A stretch of DNA of 22,129 nt from Lingula anatina (GCF_001039355.2 NW_019773551.1:1-22129); one strand, 5' to 3'; counted from the stretch's first letter, positions 12,815 through 19,877 are shown. Translations and numbers: made by a program. Notes: a model not told the origin generated them from the sequence alone.

Positions 12815-15800
12815 GGTATCAAAACGGTAACATACTTTGTACGTGTGCAGATTCACGCCATATCAGACTTTTATTATTATTGTTGTTGAATCATTCTGGC
12901 AACACGTAAAGGGTTGGATAAATATAAAGACACAATTGCACAATCAGATAAAATAACCAATTGATAGAACTGAGAATATTAATGGATATTAAAAACGCAT
13001 AAATTAAATTCCATGTGCACATATTCTTTATTGCCTTATTTATAAATATCCGTGTTATTTTGTGTTATTTTAACTGCTGAATTAATATCCTTTGCCATAT
13101 CCAATAATATGCATACCTGCATGCATATACAACCACATCTGTGTCTGTGGTCTTATAATATAACGTTATTGCCAGGTTGTCCTGGTCAGTGTAATGGTAA
13201 AGGGAGGTGTGTGAACAGCACTTGTCAATGTAACGACGGCTGGACTGGAACTGACTGCTCTATAGGTAGGTTATATGTCACCCTGGACAACGTCCCACAT
13301 ATATATATACAGTAGGCTTGTTAAGGGGTCAAACGCTGCATTTTATAGTACAAATGTCTAACTTGGCATGAATGTTCCTTGGGCAAAAGAAGAAAAAAAT
13401 TATCTATAGAGACACGCATAAATCATGCAAATTAGATACCAAAATACAATATTTCATATTTCCATCACTTTTTTTTGCCTAAAAACGTGTAGATTATCAA
13501 ACCTGACTAAATTAAGAAAAAGAAACCCATTTTCGACATTATGGAAACAATTTGCGGCCATTTAGTGCCTCATGTAGATTTGACATATATCTTAGGAAAA
13601 AGATATTCAAAGTCTTTTTGGATATTTTTTCCATTTTTTTCTTTTCCTTTTTGTTTCTAAAATGCGTTTGACAAAATCACGTTTTTAAATATGTATGAAA
13701 CTGTGACACCCACTGCTCTGTGCAATAATAATAATAATAATAGTGTTTTTATATAAATTTAGCTATGTTTTGAATTATAATACAAGTGACAATACTAACG
13801 CCAATATCACTCCGGTTCATACAGGTTCCTGTGGTGCCTGCGTCAATGGTGTGTGTGACAGCGGTTTCTGCGTGTGTACTGTGGGCTGGGAAGGGACAGC
13901 CTGTGACCAGAAAGGTAACTATAGGGAACTTACAAAACACCCGTTTACTGTATGCACTAGATTGCTCTTCTGGGGCACTCTATTGTGTACGATAGTCATA
14001 GTTGCTTACTGTATAGCATTTATTCTCCTTTCGCTCGCCACGCCTCACCACCACACATTCCTCTGACGGCATCAGTCTTGTTAATAAACAAATGTATCGC
14101 AGTCAGGACCTCAAGTCTTTTTTCTTCTTGTGTTTGATAGAAAACTTCATACCATTGCATCAACAACACACGAGTAACGCTATAATATGAGTAAGTGTAT
14201 AGAAGAGGAATGTGTGTGCTGCATAACGTAATGTGCCATACCACACAGAACATACTCTCCTAAAATGAACTAATAACTTCAACGCCGTACTCTATTCCAG
14301 CCACGTGTCTGTATGTGAATAACTGCACTGACGAGGACCACGGTGTGTGTTACAGGACCAACAGGTGTCGCTGTCTACCAGGGTTTGTGGGTATGTATTG
14401 AGGACCACGGTGTGTGTTATAAGACCAACAGGTGTCGCTGTCTACCAGGATTTGTGGGTATGTATTGAGGACAACGGTATGTGTTACAGCGCCAACTGGT
14501 GTCGCTGTCTAACAGGATTTGTGGGTATGTATTGAGGACCACGGTGTGTGTTATAAGACCAACAGGTGTCGCTGTCTACCAGGATTTGTGGGTATATATT
14601 GAGGACCACGGTGTGTGTTACAGGACCAACAGGTGTCGCTGTCTAACAGGATTTGTGGGTATGTATTGAGGACCACGGTGTGTGTTACAGCACCAACAGG
14701 TGTCGCTGTATACCAGGATTTGTGGGTATGTACTGAGGACCACGGTGTGTGTTACATGACCAACAGATGCCTCTGTCTACCAGAACCCCAGCGTACACCG
14801 AGATCACCCCTAACGCCCGAGTAAACTTGTCATGTAGTTAATTCGATTGCATTCAGCGAGAGTCCCCGTGCAGTTGGATCGATCTAAGTAGAAAAGTATT
14901 TCATGCACCCTACCTGTATATTCAAATTAATTTACGAAGTTTCTGTGGCAAAAAAAACAAAAAAAGAAAAAAAAACACGAACACTAATTTACGCACGTCT
15001 TCAATTCTGTATATTTAGGTAGTGACTGTAGCATCGTTGCAACTTGTTTCAACGTGTCTGACTGCTCCGGTCACGGGGTCTGCGTGGACTTTGACGTATG
15101 CAAATGTGACAGCGGATGGGCGGGGCCAAGTTGCACAGAGTTTTCTTGTGAACGTCTGGCGGCGTGCTCAGGTGTGTTGTTCATAGGAGAGATTTTCACG
15201 ATTGTTCTTACGTGAATGATATGAAAAAGGGATGCATTTGATAAAGCACACACAAAAAAAAAAAAAAAAAAAAAAAAACGTTTTTGTATAATGCGACATG
15301 TAACAATACGTGATAGAATAAAGCAGTACTATACGATATGCTTTTATACATCACTGTCATATGCGTTATCATCAGTAGTTCAATTAGAAGAATGTTGAAG
15401 CATCTACCTTTCCAGGCCACGGTCAGTGTAAAGGATACGACGTATGCAGTTGTGACAATGGTTGGCAAGGTGACAGCTGCGCTCTGCCAGACTGTTCTTC
15501 AAATAATGACTGCTCCCTACACGGGGTGTGTACGTCACCTCACACGTGCACGTGTTATGACGGTTACCATGGTGAAAACTGCACCGCAATGAAGAATTGC
15601 ACATCGTTAAATGGCTGTAATGACCACGGTATATGCGCTGCCTTTGAAGGGAATGATACGGCTGTTAGGTGCAGGTATTGTACTTTTCGTTACCTTCATT
15701 TAGAGGTGGCAAGCATTTGTTTATATCTTAATAACAGAAATCCCACAGCAATTGTCTACGAAAGTGACACGTAACAACGGTTTTTAAAATATATGTTTGG

Positions 15801-18148
15801 TGAAAGCATAGGCTGGGTCCATTTATGACACTTAAAATAAGATGATTTTAAAAGTGTTATCATAATTTTTACAATTTGCCGTATGACAAATTTAGAGAAT
15901 TTCTGAGGGAGGAAAACAGTACATATATTTATGATTTTATTTTATCCCTTCTAAAATGATATTTGTAACAGGTGTTTTGAAGGCTACCGTGGCGACACGT
16001 GTGACACCGTCTCATGTTCTGCCGTAAACAACTGTTCAGGACACGGTGCGTGTTTGGAGCCCAACCTCTGTAACTGTGACCCAGGCTTCGGGGGAAATGA
16101 CTGCTCTAATTTCTCATGTGAAGCTCTTGGATACTGCTCTGGTAATAACTGTATAACTCAATACATACCCACAATGTCATATTCTATATGGTTGTATATA
16201 TTTATTCTAACTGTGCGACTAACCCGTTTATTTTCAAAGAAAAGCGTTAAAACATCCACTTGACCAGCAGGTATCTGCCAGTAATGCGTTCATTGGGAGT
16301 TTGGACACGATTGCATTCCCTTACTGCGGAAGAAACTAGTTTAAAATAAAAGCCATAAGTCTTATGTGTTACATCCGCAACGATTGCATTTGTTCCTCTC
16401 TCTATGTTACGCTATGTGACATACTTGTGTTTGTCTTTCCTCTATGCAGGCAATGGACTTTGTGTATCTTTGGACACGTGCTTGTGTTCTCCCGGCTGGC
16501 TGGGTGAACGCTGTGACGAGCCCGTCTGCAGTGATGTGGCCAACTGCTCTGGTAATGGAAGTTGCGTCTCACCTAACCAGTGCGAGTGTCTGGATGAATA
16601 CGACGGCGTCGACTGTTCTATTAGAATTGGTTCGAACTATCACAGCCCAGTGTTTGCATACAACTGGTACAATGGCACTGTGCCGGAAAATGCCCCACCA
16701 GGAACTATTATCGTGTTTCAAGAGAACATTACTATGATTAACGCGGCAGACTTAGATACAGGGCGAAATGGCAAACTAGAATATACTTTCTCTGGAAGCA
16801 ACGGAGCGGAGCGGTTCTTCAACATGGACAGTCAGGGACAGTTATCAGTGGTAGCCAAACTGGACTACGACAGTCTTCCGCAGGAGTACATTATGACAGT
16901 AGTGGCATCTGACAAGGGCGTACCGCCCAAGAGTGCTGCCACCAAGGTCGCCATCATTGTCCAAGACGTCAACGATAACGCGCCACTTTTCCAGTTGTTT
17001 GGTTTCCCAGAGATTCCAGTGAATGCCAGCGGCGAGCTAGGACGCACGGTAGGGCGGTTCCTGGCCACAGACAAAGACAGTGGGTCGTACGGAACAGTTC
17101 GACACTCTATAACCAACGAAAGCAACCCTGATGCTGTATTTGCTGTCAACGAAGACACCGGAGAGCTGAGCGTCGTGCGTTACCTAGCCCAATATCGATA
17201 TGACCTTACCATTTTGGCGGAAGATGGAGGAGAGCCACCAAAGTCCGCCATCTTGCCTGTTGTTATTTCTGTCTACGGACACCTTGTTGAGGAACGAAAT
17301 GATACAGTCGTTGTGAACCCTACGACTAACACCGTATCACCGGTTTCCACGACACTTGGGAGTTCTTCAACCACGGGCACCCCGGGTAAAGTGACAAGTG
17401 GTGAGACAGAACCAACACCGAAGACGACGACAACACAGGGTATGTTACAGTGGCTCAAAACAATGACCAAGTTAACATGTATGAATTGAATCCCGCTTTT
17501 ATCTAAACGAACACAAACACCTGATAAAAAGTTAGTAATTTCCACATCCGGTGATGTATAGGCTAATTACAATGATACGTTTACCAAATGACCCTAAGTC
17601 CTTAGTTATACGTGCAATACTTGTATGTTTTCTGAACACATACCTGTATATTTGCAAATAACGTGTCATGGGAACACGCCAAGCTGAGAAAAAAGTAAAA
17701 TGGCCAAAAGAATGAAAGACACAAAGAAGGTAAACCGAGGATGATGTACAGAAAAAAATTGGCGCAAGTAAATGAAACAAATTATGTTCTCTTTATTTCA
17801 GCGACTGTGGTAAAGTCCCCACAAGAACCATGGTACCAGACGGTGGGCTTCAAGGCCGGCGCAGGCGCAGTGGGTGGAGTGGTGGCACTGTGCCTTACTG
17901 CTGTTATTGCCTATCGCTGTTTCTGGGGACAGAAATATAAAGTCAGCTCCACGCCAGAGCATCCCCGTAGATCGTCGCCCATGGCCTACACACACCAGAT
18001 GACATCTATCGGGGCAAACAAATACGTCACGGAAGGAGACATCGGCGACATTGAGGACATTAATGCCTCGTCGGATAGTGAGAACGAGACCGATTTCGCT
18101 TCATTTCCACCTTGGAGACATGCATTTAGCAATCAGGCATTCACTTAG
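372..18148 (+). CDS. VWD-EGF-cadherin single-pass membrane protein (23 exons, 5' incomplete)
   Basis: Exons: 372-528, 817-961, 1190-1291, 1928-2096, 2947-3190, 3455-3539, 3805-3945, 4256-4389, 4577-4749, 4997-5140, 5684-5879, 6182-6321, 6804-7004, 7299-7459, 12484-12601, 13176-13265, 13825-13914, 14301-14390, 15019-15171, 15416-15674, 15972-16141, 16450-17439, 17802-18148. All introns are GT-AG. The summed length is 4499 nt; less the 2 leading nt it is divisible by three, and no internal stop occurs. Visible residues by region: about 1-290 unrecognised; 290-480 Cys-rich; 489-720 VWD (starts [10 protein letters not shown]); 730-770 C8-like; 770-1115 about ten EGF-like repeats; 1120-1232 and 1233-1330 cadherin repeats; Ser/Thr stalk; TM about 1402-1422; tail of about 75 residues. 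The family nearest in layout is VWDE (VWD plus EGF), which is not known for cadherin repeats. A role in cell-surface adhesion or signalling is inferred. The start codon and signal peptide lie upstream of the window. Exon ends are hand-called and unconfirmed by transcripts. Confidence 0.85.
817..961 (+). CDS. Exon 2, N-terminal region
   Basis: A clear acceptor (ttttcag/ATAC) and a consensus donor (CCCAG/gtaagt) bound it. Only one frame is open, and it begins by completing an Arg codon from exon 1 and ends in phase 0. It includes two Cys residues (GVHCLAIS and DVCLPLN). No named domain was recognised. Confidence 0.8.
1190..1291 (+). CDS. Exon 3, N-terminal region
   Basis: The exon is 102 nt, phase 0 to 0 (acceptor atttcag/GG, donor GCTGCT/gtaagt). 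The frame that agrees with exons 2 and 4 encodes a basic stretch with [17 protein letters not shown] second frame is also open across the whole exon and looks more protein-like (contains [19 protein letters not shown]), but it cannot be joined to exon 4 without an immediate stop. The phase-consistent frame is preferred. Confidence 0.65.
1292..1927 (+). other. Intron 3, nothing recognised
   Basis: AT-rich sequence with no repeat family, RNA gene or conserved frame that I can support. Short open frames here (1411-1605, 1690-1890) look random. Confidence 0.6.
1928..2096 (+). CDS. Exon 4, N-terminal region
   Basis: The acceptor follows a good pyrimidine tract (ctgtttttccag/GTG) and the donor is GATAG/gtaagt. 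It enters in phase 0 and leaves one nt. The product is acidic at first ([13 protein letters not shown]), then beta-strand-like ([15 protein letters not shown]). The fold is not recognised, though an extracellular beta-rich domain is plausible. Confidence 0.85.
2097..2946 (+). other. Intron 4, nothing recognised
   Basis: 850 bases between clear splice sites. No convincing ORF, TIR or RNA gene was seen. Confidence 0.6.
2947..3190 (+). CDS. Exon 5, N-terminal region
   Basis: The acceptor is ttgtttcag/AC and the donor TCTGC/gtaagt. The split Asp codon joins exon 4 to [18 protein letters not shown]. Two Cys residues occur in [13 protein letters not shown]. It ends with two nt. No recognised domain. 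Confidence 0.85.
3455..3539 (+). CDS. Exon 6, start of Cys-rich spacer
   Basis: Acceptor cattacag/GC, donor ATTGAG/gtgaat. It opens the Cys-rich region with the pattern [16 protein letters not shown], an EGF-like half module. It ends in phase 0. Confidence 0.8.
3805..3945 (+). CDS. Exon 7, Cys-rich spacer
   Basis: The exon is 141 nt, phase 0 at both ends (acceptor gattcacag/TAT, donor TGTGAG/gtacag). It has eight Cys in 47 residues, including CQCDKCPDG and CPCHCADGW, and ends ADGTCE. The short CxC and DGxC spacing is unlike a standard EGF module. Confidence 0.85.
3946..4255 (+). other. Intron 7, nothing recognised
   Basis: 310 bases of AT-rich intron with no repeat or ORF seen. Confidence 0.6.
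4256..4389 (+). CDS. Exon 8, Cys-rich spacer
   Basis: Acceptor atttctag/TGT, donor GATAT/gtgagt. It encodes [11 protein letters not shown], then [14 protein letters not shown] and SDGTCYC. The DG(T/G)CxC pattern recurs with exon 7. It leaves two nt for exon 9. Confidence 0.85.
4577..4749 (+). CDS. Exon 9, Cys-rich spacer
   Basis: Acceptor cttctacag/CTG, donor TGCAAG/gtgaat. It encodes [19 protein letters not shown] and CDQPDCEPC, dense Cys pairs continuing the spacer. It enters by completing an Ile codon and leaves one nt. Confidence 0.85.
4997..5140 (+). CDS. Exon 10, EGF-like module and start of VWD
   Basis: Acceptor gcatttcag/AAT, donor CAGATG/gtgggt. It carries [15 protein letters not shown] with later CxC and CC, an EGF-like module, followed directly by GDPHLQTAD, the classic GDPHxxTxDG opening of a VWD domain. 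The donor at 5141 is needed for phase; a nearby GT at 5145 would shift the frame. Confidence 0.9.
5416..5655. mobile_element. 240-bp near-palindromic MITE, TTA-flanked (Harbinger/Tourist-like)
   Basis: Inverted arms of about 85 bp start GGCCCCGTTCACATG on the left and end in its complement CATGTGAACGGAGTC. The arms agree almost fully through the stretch containing TCGCGGTATCTTGTAATCAC. Smaller stems (CCTGAATATCCCG; CTGGC..GCCAG) continue to the centre, so nearly the entire element can fold. TTA lies at 5413-5415 and 5656-5658 as a candidate target duplication, the size known for PIF/Harbinger. It sits in intron 10 of the receptor gene. Confidence 0.85.
5684..5879 (+). CDS. Exon 11, VWD
   Basis: Acceptor gtttcctaag/GT, donor CTTTAAG/gtgaat. 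It continues the VWD as [17 protein letters not shown], then [15 protein letters not shown] and KVGHSVATI. The SYDYxGxGEF pattern is typical of the second strand of VWD domains. Confidence 0.9.
6182..6321 (+). CDS. Exon 12, VWD
   Basis: Acceptor tttttactcag/AAT, donor CACCG/gtatgt. It encodes the VWD core strands [15 protein letters not shown] and [11 protein letters not shown]. Asn-x-Thr sequons occur in NNTR, NNDT and NNAT. It leaves one nt. Confidence 0.9.
6322..6803 (+). other. Intron 12, nothing recognised
   Basis: 482 bases. It is locally GC-richer (6480-6660, with a GGGAGGGGGGTGG stretch) but holds no coding pattern or inverted repeat that I could find. Confidence 0.5.
6804..7004 (+). 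CDS. Exon 13, VWD with GLCG motif
   Basis: Acceptor attttccctcag/GTG, donor GTCAT/gtgagt. It contains GRLFLNV and then [14 protein letters not shown], matching the VWD GLCGxxDxxxxNDF calcium-site signature, followed by MANGTVV and a C-terminal AVEFAES. Confidence 0.95.
7299..7459 (+). CDS. Exon 14, end of VWD
   Basis: Acceptor atcaccacag/GG, donor ATGAAG/gtcagt. The junction Trp gives AESWRIS, the usual end of VWD domains. An acidic and aromatic linker follows ([16 protein letters not shown]). It ends in phase 0; the following intron is 5 kb long and carries two transposons. Confidence 0.9.
7460..9421 (+). other. Intron 14, left part, mostly unexplained
   Basis: About 2 kb ahead of the RTE relic. 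A 64-codon open frame (7635-7829) with several Cys follows a TATAAATA at about 7673-7680; I do not recognise it. The rest is AT-rich without TIRs, RNA genes or transposon coding motifs that I can see. Confidence 0.5.
9440..10684 (-). pseudogene. LINE reverse transcriptase, palm to C-terminus
   Basis: A single frame with one in-frame TAA at 10277-10279. Motifs in order: [21 protein letters not shown] (motif A), [11 protein letters not shown] (motif B), [11 protein letters not shown] (motif C, about 10223-10234), [16 protein letters not shown], then [10 protein letters not shown] and [15 protein letters not shown]. This is the RT, thumb and C-terminal region of an RTE-type LINE. Upstream RT motifs are deleted. 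The residues of the active site are intact, but the stop and upstream breaks make it a relic. Confidence 0.9.
10650..10870 (-). pseudogene. LINE endonuclease, middle part
   Basis: In a second minus-strand frame the endonuclease continues with [17 protein letters not shown] and [10 protein letters not shown], the GDFN catalytic motif. An in-frame TGA at 10749-10751 lies just before [10 protein letters not shown], probably a former Trp codon. It stops at FGSGER near 10655, where the sequence jumps to reverse transcriptase: the endonuclease C-terminus and the RT fingers are missing. Confidence 0.8.
10844..11277 (-). pseudogene. LINE endonuclease, N-terminal part
   Basis: An open frame of about 144 codons. 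It includes [29 protein letters not shown] and GVGFLIHK, the N-terminal motifs of the apurinic-like endonuclease in RTE elements (the same family as vertebrate CFDP2 endonuclease). It extends upstream of its first GTG/ATG-like codon at 11152. It ends at a frameshift near 10845-10870; the continuation is in another frame. Confidence 0.85.
11281..11757 (+). other. Intron 14, between RTE relic and TTAA MITE
   Basis: AT-rich. It may include unrecognised 5' sequence of the RTE relic. No ORF or repeat was supported. Confidence 0.5.
11758..12101. mobile_element. TTAA-flanked MITE (piggyBac-type candidate), 344 bp
   Basis: TTAA at 11758-11761 is followed by AGGGATAATAACTCTTCGT. At the other end ACGAAGAGTTATTATCACT runs into TTAA at 12098-12101. 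The inverted repeat is about 18 of 19. The interior has no convincing ORF and contains a perfect 26-bp palindrome near its centre (11931-11956, centred on CTTAAG). TTAA duplication is the hallmark of the piggyBac superfamily. It lies in intron 14, about 480 bp past the RTE relic. Confidence 0.75.
11931..11956. repeat. Perfect 26-bp palindrome
   Basis: Each half reads GTTAAAATCTCTT outward-in and the centre is CTTAAG. It is close to the midpoint of the TTAA element at 11758-12101. Confidence 0.9.
12484..12601 (+). CDS. Exon 15, C8-like Cys segment after VWD
   Basis: Acceptor caatattcag/GCT, donor GAACTAG/gtgagt, entering in phase 0. It encodes [21 protein letters not shown], with the A..C......L...C.YD spacing found after VWD domains in VWDE-like proteins. 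It joins exon 14 directly in frame across the 5-kb intron. Confidence 0.9.
12676..12709. repeat. (AT)n microsatellite
   Basis: A pure AT dinucleotide run in intron 15, interrupted at 12708-12749 by a 42-bp non-repeat sequence and then resumed. Confidence 0.95.
12708..12749 (+). repeat. 42-bp dispersed copy of intron 18 sequence with internal deletion
   Basis: The first 22 bases match 14767-14788 (ATGCCTCTGTCTACCAGAAC...). The remainder matches 14865-14887 (CGTGCAGTTGGATCGATCTAA). The 76 bases between them in intron 18 are missing, and the junction falls in CCC shared by both sides. The segment is flanked on both sides by AT repeats. Confidence 0.85.
12749..12811. repeat. (AT)n microsatellite
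   Basis: A second, longer AT run of about 31 units in intron 15, directly after the 42-bp copy of intron 18 sequence. Confidence 0.95.
13176..13265 (+). CDS. Exon 16, EGF-like repeat 1
   Basis: A 90-nt symmetric phase 1-1 exon (acceptor ttattgccag/GT, donor CTATAG/gtaggt). It encodes [11 protein letters not shown], then [12 protein letters not shown], a complete six-Cys EGF-like module. Confidence 0.95.
13266..13824 (+). other. Intron 16
   Basis: AT-rich intron with an AAT trinucleotide run near 13724-13742 and T-rich stretches. Nothing else was recognised. Confidence 0.6.
13825..13914 (+). CDS. Exon 17, EGF-like repeat 2
   Basis: A 90-nt symmetric phase 1-1 exon (acceptor gttcatacag/GT, donor AGAAAG/gtaact). 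It encodes CGACVNGVC and [13 protein letters not shown], a compact EGF module. Confidence 0.95.
14301..14390 (+). CDS. Exon 18, EGF-like repeat 3 (first part)
   Basis: A 90-nt symmetric phase 1-1 exon (acceptor ctattccag/CC, donor TTTGTGG/gtatgt). It encodes [16 protein letters not shown] and CRCLPGFVG; the last Cys comes from exon 19 (GSDC). Its last 58 nt and donor are repeated downstream in the 67-bp array, so the first donor must be chosen to stay in frame. Confidence 0.9.
14333..14788 (+). repeat. 67-bp tandem array copying the exon 18 3' end and its splice donor
   Basis: Units start at 14333, 14400, 14467, 14534, 14601, 14668 and 14735, exactly 67 bp apart. Each consists of the last 58 nt of exon 18 (from GAGGACCACGG) plus nine intron bases (GTATGTATT). 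The first unit is the genuine exon end. Six GT donors result; the fourth reads GTATAT and the others GTATGT. The seventh unit diverges after CTGTCTACCAGAAC. The period is not a multiple of three, and reading past the first donor meets an in-frame TGA at 14399-14401. Confidence 0.97.
15019..15171 (+). CDS. Exon 19, EGF-like repeats 4 and start of 5
   Basis: Acceptor gtatatttag/GT (weak tract), donor CTCAG/gtgtgt. It encodes the end of repeat 3, then [16 protein letters not shown] with DSGWAGPSC, then the opening of repeat 5 ([10 protein letters not shown]). Phase 1-1. Confidence 0.9.
15249..15279. repeat. Poly(A) tract
   Basis: An uninterrupted A run in intron 19 after CACACA. No target duplication or retro-copy is visible next to it. 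Confidence 0.85.
15416..15674 (+). CDS. Exon 20, EGF-like repeats 5-7
   Basis: Acceptor acctttccag/GC, donor GTGCAG/gtattg. It carries [17 protein letters not shown], then DCSLHGVC with [12 protein letters not shown], then [12 protein letters not shown] and the start of a loop finished by exon 21. It leaves two nt. Confidence 0.95.
15972..16141 (+). CDS. Exon 21, EGF-like repeats 7-9
   Basis: Acceptor tttgtaacag/GTG, donor CTCTG/gtaata. It completes repeat 7 ([11 protein letters not shown]), encodes repeat 8 ([20 protein letters not shown]) and opens repeat 9 ([10 protein letters not shown]). Confidence 0.95.
16450..17439 (+). CDS. Exon 22, EGF-like repeats 9-10, two cadherin repeats, stalk
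   Basis: A single 990-nt exon (acceptor tctatgcag/GC, donor ACACAGG/gtatgt). It ends repeat 9 ([12 protein letters not shown]) and encodes repeat 10 ([20 protein letters not shown]). Cadherin repeat 1 shows [27 protein letters not shown] and the calcium linker DVNDNAP. Cadherin repeat 2 shows [17 protein letters not shown] and LAEDGGEPP but lacks a terminal DxNDN, as expected for a membrane-proximal repeat. A Ser/Thr-rich stretch of about 50 residues follows, likely an O-glycosylated stalk. Confidence 0.97.
17802..18148 (+). CDS. Exon 23, transmembrane helix and cytoplasmic tail
   Basis: Acceptor ctttatttcag/CG; stop TAG at 18146-18148. A short juxtamembrane part ([13 protein letters not shown]) is followed by the hydrophobic helix [19 protein letters not shown], then the basic stop-transfer residues of RCFWGQKYK. 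The tail of about 75 residues has PRRSSP and an acidic Ser cluster (SSDSENETD) that could be a casein kinase 2 site. The C-terminus is NQAFT, which is not a canonical class I PDZ ligand. No kinase or ITAM motif is seen. Confidence 0.93.
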
Positions 18149-18356
18149 ACATTGTTTTATTTTCTAAGATATTATAAGCAATGCTTTTAGATGCATGAAC
18201 TAAAGTCGTAAGTGCTGATGACGATACATGGGATATCTGATCTGTACCGGCTTTGATTTTGACATATGAATGTTAGATGCGCAGATCCAAGAAAACTAGA
18301 AAAATTATTTGGAAAAGAAATACGTTTTGATTATTCCGGTGCTTCAAGATAATAAA
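18149..18356 (+). promoter_or_regulatory. 3' UTR with poly(A) signal
   Basis: Sequence between the stop codon and the first AATAAA (18351-18356). A second candidate AATAAA lies near 18829. Which is used cannot be told from sequence. An open frame at 18309-18536 is Lys/Ile/Asn-rich UTR sequence, not a gene. Confidence 0.5.
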
Positions 18357-19404
18357 ATTGTGACCAAAAAAGAACAACAAATTATAAAAATGACCAGAAA
18401 GGTTTCAAATATCAACATCAATTTACAAAGAAATGCAAAGAAGAAGGACACTGATATTTTGAATATGTTATACACATGCTATCTTAATCCTGAGAAATTA
18501 ATGGTTGTCAAAATTAGGAATTATTCTGATTATTAATTGGTCATAGGATATTAAGGAGGAAACACTGCTATTTTATTGACGGCTTGCTGCATTGTGATAT
18601 GGTTGGATCACGGAACAACAAGAATAATTCCATGCGTTATTATCAGTTATATACGGGACCTGCTGACATTTAGAATTTTTATAATTTTAATTTATTGATA
18701 TTGAAATTTCCCCAATTTGAAATTTTCAAAAAGCGTAAAACCCACTGGTACTGTTTTTGTATCATATAACTCGCTGCTTGTTCAGTGAGGTCACACAATG
18801 AAAGTCATTGGTTGTTGATTGAAAAATCAAATAAATAGTTCACTTATTGCAGGCAAAATGTGTCCTTCGCTTGAATTAAAATGCTCAACCTCGTATAACA
18901 TTTATAACCCCGTGTTAATTCCCTACACAGTGGGAATTACCTTAATTTTTTATAAACAGCAGACGGCACAACTTTGTTACTTTAAATTTAGTCCCCTTTA
19001 CAGTGGACGGCGTCATTTCAGCGTCCCTTCTACAATCAGTAATGTGGTCAAGAAGCTCAGTTGTCGCCAAAACAATTAAATCGTGTCTCAGTGTAAATGC
19101 TTCTTCGTCCTTTGTGCCTTCTTTGATCGACCGAATGAAGGTTTTACTGGTAAAACAGCGAGCGACCTGTGCGTCCATTGAGCTACCCGCCTGCCTCCCC
19201 TGTGCGTCCCCTGCACAACCTACAGGGTTCAAGGATTCATTGCGAACCCTTCATTACGTTCTCTGTACCTTCATCGACGTTCAGTGGCTATCATTCTAAG
19301 AACTTTCTGCCTCCTGCTAGACTGATAAACGATGCTTGAACGTTCTGTGTGCGACCTAAGCGATTACCGTGTGTTCTTTGAGCGTCCAACGGCCACCTGG
19401 CAAG
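18357..19404. other. Intergenic region 3' of the receptor gene
   Basis: No host gene was recognised. It contains a minus-strand open frame of 96 codons (18942-19232) overlapping a possible tRNA-like promoter. It is probably repeat-derived. Confidence 0.4.
19125..19185 (-). other. Possible tRNA-like Pol III promoter (decayed SINE head)
   Basis: On the minus strand TAGCTCAATGG (19175-19185) fits a tRNA A box (TRGYNNANNNG). About 45 bases downstream GGTCGATC (19125-19132) is a weak B box. It lies within an open minus frame at 18942-19232 whose product matches nothing I know. A tRNA-derived SINE is possible, but the B box is poor. Confidence 0.25.
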
Positions 19405-19675
19405 TTTCATGGTCTCTGTCCAGTGTAAAGAGGGTTTTGCAGATGTATAACTGACGATTTACGAAACTCCCAGACTTCGCTTCCATAGTTCAGGTTCGGT
19501 AACACGTATGTATCAAAGAGAAAAAGTTCAGTTTCTACATTTGAGAGTCCGTCTCTACTGATATTTTTTTACTGCCAACATTGCTTCACTTCCCTGATCA
19601 ACTACGGCTCTCTGTGTGGTGAGGAACTTTTCATTGTGATTTAACAATAACCCTAGGTACGGAAAACTATTGGTT
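19405..19675 (-). pseudogene. LINE reverse transcriptase C-terminal fragment
   Basis: On the minus strand one frame reads PYLGLLLNHNEKFLTTQRAV and on to EAMLAVKK. After a frameshift in an A run, a second frame reads VETELFLFDTYVLPNLNYG and SEVWEF. These are the conserved blocks just after the RT thumb in non-LTR retrotransposons (YLGxxL, and LxYGSEVW). It is broken by at least one frameshift. The family looks different from the RTE relic; whether it is the tail of the LINE at 21010-22129 is not settled. Confidence 0.75.
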
Positions 19676-19877
19676 ATCTTGATATGTACTGTGCAGAAAA
19701 CAACTCAAGACAACGCTACGTATTCACTAATATCCTTTATTTGAATTCCTCTCGGTCGCCCTCTCAGCCGAATATATAGCTTTTTGTGGCCGCGTTTGCC
19801 TCGAGTGCAATGAACTCTTCTCATTTATTTATTTATTTATTTATTTTCTAAAAACCACCTTTAAACGATGAGTAAAA

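Noticed and set aside
12646-12909. 87-codon frame rich in IYIYIY
   Set aside because: It is a translation of the AT microsatellite.
14347-14824. Series of 62-69 codon open frames in the tandem array
   Set aside because: They arise because the 67-bp unit shifts frame each time. They repeat the same off-frame peptide and end in the unit's own stop.
16865-17158. Minus-strand frames opposite exon 22
   Set aside because: They are antisense to the cadherin coding exon with DVNDNAP and other motifs on the plus strand.
18309-18536. 75-codon open frame after the receptor stop codon
   Set aside because: It is low-complexity Lys/Asn/Ile sequence in AT-rich 3' UTR with an AATAAA inside it. No domain or splice support.
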